Position numbers and translations under genes: made by a program
Shown here: in pieces, positions 1-7,004 of the stretch
Position numbering within the stretch: position 1 is the first letter of the stretch
Layout: each line of letters opens with the position of its first letter
Notes under the pieces: model-generated
The model's input: only the letters and a program-made list of their open reading frames with translations
Database searches by the model: none
What the model was told of the DNA's origin: nothing
NCBI RefSeq assembly: GCF_023218175.1
Contig: NZ_JALPTH010000024.1
Span: 62,001 to 126,000, forward strand
DNA: 64,000 nucleotides
Source of the DNA: Streptomyces lichenis
GTDB taxonomy: Bacteria > Actinomycetota > Actinomycetes > Streptomycetales > Streptomycetaceae
Direction: 5' to 3'

Positions 1-1
1 T

Positions 2-322
2 TTCCTCCGCGTCTACGTGCCCAGCCCCGAAACCACCCGCGACACCCCCGCCCGAGCGGCCCTGACCGCCTTCGTCGCCGACGAGAAGATCACCGGCACC
101 CCCCGCTACACCACCCCGCGCCTCTCCGGCATCGCGGACTCCGCCGAAGTCACCTACACCGCCACCAACGAAATCCTCGGCGACAAACCCGAACGCGCCC
201 TCGCCGTCACCACCCCCCAGGGCCCCGTCATCCTCCACCTGGGCGGCCTCGACGCCGCCGAACACACCGCGATGCTCCCGGCCTACGAACGCGCGAAGCG
301 GACGATGCGGGTGGAGGGGTAG
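2..322 (+). CDS. C-terminal part of an unidentified protein (5' end outside window)
   Basis: The frame enters from the left edge, so the N-terminus and any signal peptide are not visible; about 106 codons remain, ending at a TAG. An ATG lies at 17, but the codons before it (FLRVYV) stay open in the same frame, so it is probably internal. The visible part has a mixed polar and beta-rich composition reminiscent of small secreted or lipoprotein domains of Streptomyces, but I see no diagnostic motif and assign no function. The stop lies 14 nt from the degenerate outer repeat of the first CRISPR array. Confidence 0.6.
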   Translation, partial: FLRVYVPSPETTRDTPARAALTAFVADEKITGTPRYTTPRLSGIADSAEVTYTATNEILGDKPERALAVTTPQGPVILHLGGLDAAEHTAMLPAYERAKRTMRVEG

Positions 323-336
323 GGGGGTGGGCCTGG

Positions 337-487
337 GGGCACTCCCCGCGATGGGCGGGGGGCATGACCTCGGCGCCACCCTGACGCAGATCGGATACGG
401 ACCATCCCCGCGCGGGCGGGGAGCACGCCATAGTGGTGCCGGGCCACATGCTCCAGCAGGGACCATCCCCACACGGGCGGGGAACAC
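337..487 (-). CRISPR. CRISPR array 1 (type I-E-like), 3 repeats, 2 spacers
   Basis: Repeats of 29 nt lie at 337-365, 398-426 and 459-487, separated by two 32-nt spacers, a strict 61-nt period. The repeat core contains the ATCCCCGCGC...GCGGGGAGCAC hairpin typical of actinobacterial type I-E arrays. By comparison with I-E repeats, the crRNA strand is the minus strand, with a 5' handle ATGGTCC(C). The 337-365 copy is strongly degenerate, which fits the leader-distal end. The leader therefore lies at the high-coordinate side. No cas gene is in the window, so the array must rely on cas genes elsewhere or be inactive. Confidence 0.85.
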
Positions 488-520
488 GCTTCACGACCTG
501 TGACTTTCATAGTCGACTGG
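488..520 (-). promoter_or_regulatory. CRISPR leader end of array 1
   Basis: Read on the minus strand, the bases next to the first repeat are AAAGTCACAGGTCGTGAAGC. This closely matches the sequence beside array 2 (AACGTCGCAGGTCGCGAAGC) and array 3 (AGCGTCGCAGGTCAGTGAAA). Conservation beside three independent arrays, always on the same side, marks it as the leader-repeat junction. It coincides with the last codons of the neighbouring gene. Confidence 0.7.
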
Positions 521-1063
521 TAGTCCCAAGGCTCTCAGCGTCCCCAGGGAGACACCCGCGCCGTCGAGGGCGTCGACAAGGCGGAGTACCTGTTCCGCGA
601 TCACCAGGTCCTGCGGAGGGTCGGGGACCGGGTGACCGACCTCCCGCAGGAACCCGAGGACCTGACCCCACGCATAGAGCACCGTTCCCTCACCGGACAC
701 GGGCACCGGGAAACCCTCCTCCTGGCACAGCCGAGTCAGCGCCGAAGCACCCAGCCCACTGCGCTGACCGGCTTCATCAAGCGTCACGGTGTCGGGCAGA
801 GCGACACCCACAGCCTGTAGCCCGTCGACAAGCCGAATCCGCTGCACCGCCTGAGCGACCGCGTCCAGGAGGGTCGGTGCCTCGATATCGCAGGCCAGCT
901 CCCGCAGCAGAGCCGAGTCCGCGAACCGCGGATGATCGGCAGGATTCTCCGGGCCGAGCGTGTAGGAGATCGCCCCGTCCGCGAGGGCGTCGCAGTGATC
1001 GAACGCGTCAGCCTGCTCGGGGGTGAGCGGCTGCCTGAGGCGGATGCTGAAGCTCCAGTCCAC
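491..1063 (-). CDS. Helix-turn-helix protein, putative antitoxin or regulator
   Basis: A 190-residue protein. Residues about 1-90 form a domain beginning FSIRLRQPLTPEQADAF and ending in an AVAQAVQRIRLVDG helix. Residues about 92-150 look like a winged or simple HTH (TLDEAGQRSGLGASALTRL, then GFPVPVSGEGTVLYAWGQV). This layout is familiar from Actinobacteria, where an N-terminal sensing or antitoxin-like domain precedes a MerR/Xis-like HTH with an FPxPV motif. It starts 11 nt downstream of the small gene at 1075-1293 on the same strand, so the two form one transcription unit. Its last codons (SHRS and TGA) are the leader of CRISPR array 1. A role as the antitoxin of the upstream small protein is inference. 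Confidence 0.65.
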   Translation of the reverse strand: MDWSFSIRLRQPLTPEQADAFDHCDALADGAISYTLGPENPADHPRFADSALLRELACDIEAPTLLDAVAQAVQRIRLVDGLQAVGVALPDTVTLDEAGQRSGLGASALTRLCQEEGFPVPVSGEGTVLYAWGQVLGFLREVGHPVPDPPQDLVIAEQVLRLVDALDGAGVSLGTLRALGLPVDYESHRS

Positions 1064-1074
1064 TTCGTACCTCC

Positions 1075-1293
1075 CTAGTGCGCATGGGCTTTGACGAAGC
1101 GGTCGATCTTCTTCGCCTCATTACCGGGGTTCTTGGGCGTGCCGGAGACAGCGAGACGCGCTCCGCACGAACAGCAGACGACCCACCCCCACCGATGCCC
1201 GTTCTTGTCTGGCGCGACCGTGCAGCCCGCCTGCTTGGCGCGGTCAAGCGCACTAGCAACATCCGCATTCTGGTGCCGCCCCTTGGAAACCAC
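1075..1293 (-). CDS. Small HicA-like protein (putative toxin)
   Basis: A 72-residue protein with a GTG start. The pattern is an N-terminal helix (ADVASALDRAKQAGCTV), a GHRWGW strand with a histidine, a CCSC motif, then SGTPKNPGNEAKKIDRFV. It resembles small dsRBD-fold proteins of the HicA type, in which a G-H near the middle is catalytic, and an actinobacterial family with a GTPxNPxxHA signature. Length fits HicA. The gene is directly upstream of a DNA-binding partner. Toxicity is inference. The GTG start has only a weak ribosome site, so a slightly longer N-terminus using a rare start is possible. Confidence 0.55.
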   Translation of the reverse strand: MVSKGRHQNADVASALDRAKQAGCTVAPDKNGHRWGWVVCCSCGARLAVSGTPKNPGNEAKKIDRFVKAHAH

Positions 1294-1443
1294 CCGCTGA
1301 CCGTAGCGATGATCATGCCCACACCGGCACGATCAGGTTCACCGTCACTCCAAAGAATGGAAGTCAGGCACCTGGGATCGGGCGGCAAGATGGGCCTTGC
1401 CTCAGACGGTCACACGGCACCGATGCCGACGCTGGCGCCGCCC

Positions 1444-1777
1444 CAAGTCATCCCCGCGCGGGCGGGGAGCACCGGTCTCCCGCGTCGGCATGAAAATCGC
1501 CGCCGGGACCATCCCCGCGCAGGCGGGGAGCACGACGAGCTGATGGACCAGGTCGTCTCCGTCTGGGGACCATCCCCGCGCAGGCGGGGAGCACCAGGCC
1601 GTGGCCGCGTCCCGGGCCGCGTGGGTGGGACCATCCCCGCGCAGGCGGGGAGCACGCCGGCAAGGTCGACGTCGCCGGCACGATCCGGGGACCATCCCCG
1701 CGCAGGCGGGGAGCACGCGTCGCCGATGTCCCAGGGGGAGGTGCGGCCGGGACCATCCCCGCGCAGGCGGGGAGCAC
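1444..1777 (-). CRISPR. CRISPR array 2 (type I-E-like), 6 repeats, 5 spacers
   Basis: Repeats lie at 1444-1472, 1505-1533, 1566-1594, 1627-1655, 1688-1716 and 1749-1777, each 29 nt, with five 32-nt spacers. Five copies are identical around ATCCCCGCGCAGGCGGGGAG. The 1444 copy differs in its first six bases and one inner base, which places the leader-distal end there. The identical repeats suggest this is the most recently active of the three arrays. Transcription should be on the minus strand. Long open frames across the array translate into repeated CSPPARGWS/APRLRGDGP-type peptides and are not genes. Confidence 0.93.
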
Positions 1778-1810
1778 GCTTCGCGACCTGCGACGTTACT
1801 CGGGCTGCCA
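1778..1810 (-). promoter_or_regulatory. CRISPR leader end of array 2
   Basis: The minus-strand sequence AACGTCGCAGGTCGCGAAGC abuts the first repeat and shares the GTCRCAGGTC core with the leaders of arrays 1 and 3. The rest of the 99-nt gap up to the next gene (1877) is probably leader too; I see no clear promoter in it. Confidence 0.7.
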
Positions 1811-1876
1811 CCGCTCCCGCATGACTTTCACAGAATCCGACATGTGGGACGTTAGCCCACCCACCGGGCATCCCTC

Positions 1877-2914
1877 TCACCCGGTGGTAAGCACCTTGAG
1901 CGCCAAGGCCCGCAGGGGCGCGAGGCGGGTTCGCGCGGGGCCGTTGTGGATGGCGTTCGTGGTGATCACCAGGTAGCGGCCTGCCGCCGGCGCCAGGTAG
2001 AGGCTCGTGCCGGTGAAGCCGTGGTGGTAGGCGGTGTGTCCACCATGAGCGGTGACCCAGGCCAGTCCCCGGTGCAGGCCCGGTTCGATCTCCGCCTGGG
2101 GGACGAGGCCGGCCCGGAACCAGGCGCCCAGCGGGGCGTCGGCAGTCGCGTACGAATCGAGGAGGCGTTCCGCGTACGTGGCCAGGTCGTGTGCGCTGGC
2201 GAAGACACCCGCATGTCCGGCGACGCCGCCGAGCAGGGCGGCGTTGTCGTCATGGGCGGCGCCCCAGAGGCGGGGCGCTCCGGGGAAGCGCGGTTCGGTG
2301 GGAGCGACCCGCGATGAGCGGGCCAGTGGCCCGTAGGTGGTCGCGGGCATGCCGAGGTCGTCGAAGAGTTCGCGGGCGAGCTGGTCGAGTGGTCGCCCAT
2401 GGACATGGGCGAGTGCCAGGCCGAGGAGGACGAAGCCGCGGTTGATGTACCGGTGGGCACGGCCGGGTACGTCGTCCAGCGGTTCACGGCACATCAGCTC
2501 GTACAGCGGCAACTCCGCGCCCCGGTAGTGGTCGAGCCGGGTGGTGGCCCGCATGCCGCTGGTGTGAGTGAGGATCTGCCGGATGGTGGGTTCAGCGCTC
2601 GGGGTGCTGCCGGACATGGCGGGGAGGGCGTCGCGGAGTGGGGCGTCGATGTCGAGCAGGCCCTGTTCCACGGCGCGGCCGACGAGGGGCCAGGTGGCGA
2701 CGACCTTGGTGAGCGAGGCGAGGTCGTAGAGCGTGTGCTCGTCGGGGGCTTCGGGGCTGCGCTCGGGAACGACGGCACCGGCGGCCAGGACCGTACGCAG
2801 GCCGTCGGCCGTACCGGTGAGGAGGACACCGCCCGGGGTGGCCCCGTCCGCGATGACGGCATGGAGGGTTTCGTTCAAGGACGTGTGGTCGCCCTGGCTG
2901 TACGGGAGGGGCAT
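1877..2914 (-). CDS. Serine hydrolase of the beta-lactamase (class C) / esterase family
   Basis: About 345 residues. Catalytic motifs are visible: SLTK (Ser67-x-x-Lys70), YIN (Tyr156) and HHGFTG (about 297-302), equivalent to the KTG/HxG box. No signal peptide is seen, so a cytoplasmic location is likely. Such proteins act as esterases, peptidases or D-Ala-D-Ala-type hydrolases; the substrate is not predictable. The ATG at 2914 overlaps the stop of the MurA-like gene by one base (TGATG), and a GTG one codon earlier (2917) is an alternative start. It is the last gene of the five-gene minus-strand operon that begins at 5624, so it probably acts on the product of that pathway or protects against it. 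Confidence 0.8.
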   Translation of the reverse strand: MPLPYSQGDHTSLNETLHAVIADGATPGGVLLTGTADGLRTVLAAGAVVPERSPEAPDEHTLYDLASLTKVVATWPLVGRAVEQGLLDIDAPLRDALPAMSGSTPSAEPTIRQILTHTSGMRATTRLDHYRGAELPLYELMCREPLDDVPGRAHRYINRGFVLLGLALAHVHGRPLDQLARELFDDLGMPATTYGPLARSSRVAPTEPRFPGAPRLWGAAHDDNAALLGGVAGHAGVFASAHDLATYAERLLDSYATADAPLGAWFRAGLVPQAEIEPGLHRGLAWVTAHGGHTAYHHGFTGTSLYLAPAAGRYLVITTNAIHNGPARTRLAPLRALALKVLTTG

Positions 2915-4212
2915 CACTTTGTCTCCGGTTCAGTGGTGATCTCGGCTCCCAGGGTGGCGAGTCCCCTGAGCAAGTGGCCGTAGCCGCGCCGCAGATGGCG
3001 CAGGCCACGAATGACGGAAGTGCCGTCCGCGACCAGCGCCGCGATCAGCAGGGCCGCGCCCGCCCTGATGTCGGCGGCTTCGACCTCGGCCGCACGGAGG
3101 CAGCTCGCTCCCTCGACGCTGACCAGCGGCCCAGTGGACCCGACCCGGGCACCGAACGCCCTGAGAGGTGCCACATGCGAGTCGCGCCGGGGATAGACAC
3201 GCTCGTGGATGACGGACGTACCGGCCGCCTGGGTGAGCAGCGCGGCCAGCTGAGGCGCGGTGTCGGTCGGCAGTCCGGGATGCGGGCCGGTCAGGGTCTG
3301 GATGGCGGACAGCGAACGGCCGGGTCGGACGTCCAACGCGTTCTGGCCGGGAGAGAAAAGCACTCCGACGGCGGTCAGCGCGCTGACAAGCCCGCTCGGG
3401 AGGTCGCGGAGGGTTACGCCGCGCAGGGTGACGCGTCCCCCGGTCGCCACGGCGGCCATGGCGACGGTCGCGGCTTCGATCCGATCGCCGAGTACGGGGA
3501 AGGCTCCCCCTCCGATGTGCCCGGTGCCGGTCACGTGCAGTCCGGCGGCATCGCGGCAGACCGCCACGCCCCGATCAGCGAGGAAGCGGGCCACCTCGAT
3601 GACCTCCGGCTCGACGCTCGGGTTGGTGATCAGCGAGGTACGCGGGCAGCAGGCGGCCAGCAGCAGTGCGGTGACGGTGGCCCCCAGGCTCGGCCCGTAC
3701 GGCGTACCCACGTCCACGGTGAACGGGCGTACGCCCCGGTGGCCGAGGAAAGCACGCACTCCCTCCTCGGAGACGAGCACTTCCGCTCCGGCCGCCTGCA
3801 TCGCGGCCAGGTGCCGGTCGATCAAGCGGGGACAGAAGGCGTCCCCGCCCGGGTGGGGGAACTCCACCAGGCCGGTCTTCGCCAGAAGCGCGGCGCCCAG
3901 CACAGCCGTAGTGCGGATCAGGCGCCCCGCCTCAGGGTGCACGACGGGCAGTGGGGCCGCCGAGGGCACCACGGTGAAGTCCTGCCCGTCGAACGAAGCC
4001 CCGGTCCCGGTGTGCCGGAGGAGACGGACGCAGACCTCGGTGTCCAGGATGGCGGGCGCGTCCCGAAGGGTGACAGCCTCATCAGCCAGCAGTGCCGCCG
4101 CGTACAGGTGCAAGGCGATGTTCTTCCCGCCCTGCACCTGGTAGTCACCGGAGAGCGCTTTGCCTCCGGTGACCTTCACGGCACCGTCGGCTCGGGTGTG
4201 GGTGGCCGTCAC
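2914..4212 (-). CDS. MurA-like enolpyruvyl transferase (UDP-GlcNAc 1-carboxyvinyltransferase family)
   Basis: 432 residues, the normal MurA length. The N-terminal ALSGDYQVQGGKN carries the substrate-binding Lys30-Asn31 pair, and the HPGGDAFCPRLIDRH loop sits where MurA has its catalytic-loop Cys. Here that position is Asp124, a replacement known from fosfomycin-insensitive MurA enzymes. The family transfers enolpyruvate from PEP to UDP-GlcNAc in peptidoglycan synthesis. The operon setting, with a beta-helix protein and two unknown small proteins, suggests a paralogue for a special pathway. The frame is open to 5115, but the GTG at 4212 overlaps the previous stop (GTGA) and starts exactly at the conserved N-terminus, so I use it. 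Confidence 0.85.
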   Translation of the reverse strand: MTATHTRADGAVKVTGGKALSGDYQVQGGKNIALHLYAAALLADEAVTLRDAPAILDTEVCVRLLRHTGTGASFDGQDFTVVPSAAPLPVVHPEAGRLIRTTAVLGAALLAKTGLVEFPHPGGDAFCPRLIDRHLAAMQAAGAEVLVSEEGVRAFLGHRGVRPFTVDVGTPYGPSLGATVTALLLAACCPRTSLITNPSVEPEVIEVARFLADRGVAVCRDAAGLHVTGTGHIGGGAFPVLGDRIEAATVAMAAVATGGRVTLRGVTLRDLPSGLVSALTAVGVLFSPGQNALDVRPGRSLSAIQTLTGPHPGLPTDTAPQLAALLTQAAGTSVIHERVYPRRDSHVAPLRAFGARVGSTGPLVSVEGASCLRAAEVEAADIRAGAALLIAALVADGTSVIRGLRHLRRGYGHLLRGLATLGAEITTEPETK

Positions 4213-4925
4213 CGAACGCGGGAGCCGGCGGGCAGGGTGCCGCCGAGTTGGTTGCGGGGGTACACCACCGAGCCGGGACCGATGAGGGTGCCGGGTGCGA
4301 GGGCCGTACCGGCGGGCAAGACGACCTCGTCGCCGATGACGGCGCCGAACTTCGTCTGGCCGGTGCCGACGCGATGGCCGTCGAGGCGGACGGTGATCTC
4401 CTCGATCGCGGGTTCCGCGACCGGGCCGGCATCGCAGCGCAGCCCGGTGGTGGAGCAGAAGGCTCCGAAGTTGACCCGGCGGCCGACGACGGAATCCCCG
4501 ATGAAGCAGGCGTGCTTGGCGAAGATGTGCCCCGCGAGCAGGCTGCGGGTGATCTCGGCGTTGAAACCGATCCGGCAGCCCGGCCCGATCACGCTGTACT
4601 CGCGCACCAGGGCCCCGGCGCTGACGACGGACCCGGTGCAGATGAGGGCCGGGCCGAACACCATCGCGCCTGACTCGACCCGGGCGCCGCCCTGGACGAT
4701 CACGTCTCCTTCTACCAGGGCTCCCGGCTCGATCACCCCCTCTCGGTCGTCGTACAGACCGTGCGTGGCGGGGTGGTCGAGGTCGGCGACCAGAAGCGGC
4801 TTGATGTCGAACACGGTCCCTGCGCGGGCGAGCAGCCCGGAGACGTAGGGGCCGAGGCCGTCTCCGCGAAGGTAGTAGCCGGCGGCAAGACGCGGGTCGG
4901 CGATGGTGGCGGATGTATGTGTCAC
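4209..4925 (-). CDS. Left-handed beta-helix (hexapeptide repeat) transferase-like protein
   Basis: 238 residues. From about residue 60 it is built of hexapeptide turns (GVIEPGALVEGDVIVQGGA, then AMVFGPALI and SVVSAGALV), with the segment GFNAEITRSLLAGHIFAKHACFIGDSVVG typical of the C-terminal acyltransferase domain of sugar-1-phosphate nucleotidyltransferases (GlmU/RmlA-like). No nucleotidyltransferase domain is present, so it may acylate, bind or scaffold a nucleotide sugar. The GTG at 4925 follows a strong GGAGGAGG site; an upstream in-frame start at 5075 would add a low-complexity leader with no family support. Its stop overlaps the start of the MurA-like gene, indicating translational coupling and a shared nucleotide-sugar pathway. 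Confidence 0.8.
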   Translation of the reverse strand: MTHTSATIADPRLAAGYYLRGDGLGPYVSGLLARAGTVFDIKPLLVADLDHPATHGLYDDREGVIEPGALVEGDVIVQGGARVESGAMVFGPALICTGSVVSAGALVREYSVIGPGCRIGFNAEITRSLLAGHIFAKHACFIGDSVVGRRVNFGAFCSTTGLRCDAGPVAEPAIEEITVRLDGHRVGTGQTKFGAVIGDEVVLPAGTALAPGTLIGPGSVVYPRNQLGGTLPAGSRVR

Positions 4926-4951
4926 GGTGTCCTCCTCCGTGGCGGGTACGT

Positions 4952-5245
4952 TCAGGCCTGCCGCAGGGTGTCTTCGCGGAGTTCGATGCCGCGTTCCAAC
5001 TGGATGTAGAGGAGTTCCACCTGCCCGGGGGCCAGGTCGAGCGTGGTGGAGATGGCGGTCCCGTCGCGCAGACACACACGTACGGGCAGGTGGGCGCGGC
5101 CGGTGGAGCGGTCATAGCGCAGGTCCCGCTTGAGCGGGACGACCCGGCTGATGAAGGGTCGGCTCATCGCTGACTGCATCGAGGCGGCACCGGCCGACGC
5201 GGCGGTCCCGTCAGCCTGTCGGGTCTTCTCGGGCGGGTTCGTCAT
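4952..5245 (-). CDS. Small protein of unknown function in the MurA-like operon
   Basis: 97 residues, with no recognisable family. The first 30 residues are Ala/Ser/Gly-rich. The rest (VVPLKRDLRYDRSTGRAHLPVRVCLRDGTAISTTLDL, in pieces) looks like a small beta domain followed by a C-terminal helix LYIQLERGIELREDTL. One Cys is present, and there is no signal peptide. The ATG at 5245 has a GAGGAAAG ribosome site; GTG/ATG codons further up (5263) are less well placed. The gene lies 26 nt from the beta-helix gene, so co-transcription is clear. It could be a binding partner or a precursor-like peptide, but nothing proves either. Confidence 0.6.
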   Translation of the reverse strand: MTNPPEKTRQADGTAASAGAASMQSAMSRPFISRVVPLKRDLRYDRSTGRAHLPVRVCLRDGTAISTTLDLAPGQVELLYIQLERGIELREDTLRQA

Positions 5246-5390
5246 CGCGATCACTTTCCTCACGTGTGTTGGTCAAGCGCGCATGAGTCACTGGACGGAC
5301 AGGCGCCCCGGGTCAGGCCGGCAGAGGCATGTTCGGCCAGGGCATGCGGTACCGCCCGAGCGGAGATCGGTGGGCGGTAGGCGCGGTGCT

Positions 5391-5624
5391 TCAGGCACGC
5401 GGCGGCTGGGCGGAGAACACGGTGCCGATGCTGTCGGCGGGGTGCTCGTCCAACGGCACGAACCGGTGCCGAGACAGGCAGTGCGGGCAGGCGCAGAGAA
5501 CGCTGCCGGGGCCGGATGCCGCGTGCACAATGCCCACCGGCGTACAGGAGCCGGTCACCGTGCCGCACCAGTTGCAGACACGCGCCTTGGCGTCGGATTT
5601 CTCAGGGTGGGCACGACTGGCCAT
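5391..5624 (-). CDS. Small zinc-ribbon-like protein, first gene of the operon
   Basis: 77 residues with CNWC (Cys17/Cys20) and CACPHC about 27 residues later, a four-cysteine arrangement expected to bind zinc, followed by LSRHRFVPLDEHPADS. Such zinc ribbons often mediate nucleic-acid or protein contacts; the role here is unknown. It opens the minus-strand operon that runs on to the serine hydrolase; 145 nt separate it from the next gene, and that gap holds no other convincing gene. A strong 22-bp palindrome lies 66-87 nt upstream of its start. Confidence 0.6.
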   Translation of the reverse strand: MASRAHPEKSDAKARVCNWCGTVTGSCTPVGIVHAASGPGSVLCACPHCLSRHRFVPLDEHPADSIGTVFSAQPPRA

Positions 5625-5689
5625 CTAGGCGCCTCCGAATCGAAGTGCTCGTGCTCGGAGGGCCAGCTTGCGCCGGTCAGATACCCGAA

Positions 5690-5711
5690 ACGCTCACAAT
5701 CTTGTGAGCGT
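5690..5711. promoter_or_regulatory. 22-bp palindrome, candidate operator of the MurA-like operon
   Basis: The sequence ACGCTCACAA-TC-TTGTGAGCGT is a perfect inverted repeat with a 2-nt centre. It lies between the stop of the XRE gene (5714) and the start of the zinc-ribbon gene (5624). The short loop argues against an intrinsic terminator; the size and symmetry fit the binding site of a dimeric regulator, such as the neighbouring XRE protein. Confidence 0.55.
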
Positions 5712-5713
5712 GG

Positions 5714-6892
5714 CTACAGCCCGATCCAGCGTGCCATCCCGGTAAGCGTCTCCGACGAGCGTCGAGAGGTGTGCACCAGGCCTCGCACCGTGATCCGCGT
5801 ACCGGGAAGGTGGCGGGTCTGCTCCGGCGCCGCATGCCGGGCTTGGACCAGGAAACGGAGCGAGGCCTCGGAGTGTCCGGCCTCCATTTCCACCAGCGCC
5901 CGGTCCACCAGGTAACGAGCCCGCCGCGACGTGGCCGCCGACGCCGGCATACGCAACTTCCGTGCCTGTACGAGCGCGTCGTCGTATCGGCGCATGGTGA
6001 TGGAGGCGCCCAACTCGTGCAGCGCGACATTCGTTCGGCCGAAGCTGAGCTGGTGGATCTCAGGGGCTCCCCCTCCAAGACGGCCGACCAGTTCCTCGGC
6101 GGCTGCGATGTGGTCCGCTACGCCAGTCTGGTCGCCCGAGCGAGCGGCGACCGCTGTCGCGCCGAGGTGGAGTTGGCCTGATACGGCCAGAGCTTCGCGA
6201 CTACTCAGTCCGTCCAATAGTTGCTGGCCGGTGACCAGCAGCCGAAGCGATGCTGGGCTTCGCAAGAGGATGGCGCGTTTGTAGCGCTGGACGGCGGCAA
6301 GGCATGGCGTCGACGCATGACTGGCTGCCCAGCCCATCCGATCCAGTGCCACCCGAGCCAGATCGAGGTACCCGAGCTTGAGGGCGACGTCATGCGCGGT
6401 CCGGTACGACGATGCAAGGGCCTGCCATGCCTCGGTCGTCGGTGAGGTCCAGATGATGTGCGTCAACTCGACGATCAGTCCTGGCAGATCCTCGGCAGCA
6501 GCCCGCAGGTGGGTGGCTCTGACTGTCCGGCATACCTGTTCCGCAGCGGAGATCAGTGCACCGACCGGCCGCACCTCGAGGAGATCCTCGTTCGGGCCCA
6601 GGTCGTAGTAGTCCAAGGACTCGCGAATCGGGGTGAGCAACTTGGCCACGTCCACACGGCCGGTCCGCGGTTCTCGGGGTTCGCCCCCGGTCAGTACGGC
6701 GGCGTCGATCCGTAAGGCTGTGGCGACCGCGTCGACCAGCTCAGGTGTCGCGGGACGGGCGCCGCACTCGACCTGGTTGAGCAGGCTGTACGAGAAGGGG
6801 ATGCGGTCGGCCAACTGTCGTTGGGTGAGGCGTGCGAGTCGGCGCTGCTCCTTGATACGGGAGCCGATGCGGTCGGTATCGGGCACGGGCAT
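5714..6892 (-). CDS. XRE-family regulator with TPR-like C-terminal domain
   Basis: 392 residues. Residues about 10-65 are a helix-turn-helix (RIKEQRRLARLTQRQLADRI, then SYSLLNQVECGARPATPELV). The remainder is helical and repeat-like (AAAEDLPGLIVELTHIIW, GYLDLARVALDRMGWAAS), as in the large Streptomyces XRE-TPR regulators. It is divergent from the flavoprotein gene at 7005 and directly upstream of the operon starting at 5624, so it probably controls one or both. The gap to 7005 is 112 nt and must hold both promoters. The ligand is unknown. Confidence 0.8.
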   Translation of the reverse strand: MPVPDTDRIGSRIKEQRRLARLTQRQLADRIPFSYSLLNQVECGARPATPELVDAVATALRIDAAVLTGGEPREPRTGRVDVAKLLTPIRESLDYYDLGPNEDLLEVRPVGALISAAEQVCRTVRATHLRAAAEDLPGLIVELTHIIWTSPTTEAWQALASSYRTAHDVALKLGYLDLARVALDRMGWAASHASTPCLAAVQRYKRAILLRSPASLRLLVTGQQLLDGLSSREALAVSGQLHLGATAVAARSGDQTGVADHIAAAEELVGRLGGGAPEIHQLSFGRTNVALHELGASITMRRYDDALVQARKLRMPASAATSRRARYLVDRALVEMEAGHSEASLRFLVQARHAAPEQTRHLPGTRITVRGLVHTSRRSSETLTGMARWIGL

Positions 6893-7004
6893 CCTGGTCT
6901 CCGTCCTTGACTCTTCGTCTCGGACGGTACCCGGGTCGGCTGAGCAAGGCCGGGGTTCTTCTCGACCTCACCCGGACCGGTGGCCATCTGCATATCGTCG
7001 GTCC

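Noticed and set aside
1402..1880. Several open frames across CRISPR array 2 on both strands
   Set aside because: They translate the repeats into near-identical peptides every 61 nt and have no ribosome sites; this is a known array artefact.
4213..5115. Upstream extension of the MurA-like frame to 733 residues
   Set aside because: The added part is arginine-rich, antisense-like sequence overlapping the beta-helix gene; the GTG at 4212 with GTGA coupling fits the family start.
5260..5568. 102-codon minus-strand frame
   Set aside because: It overlaps the zinc-ribbon gene and is arginine-rich shadow sequence.
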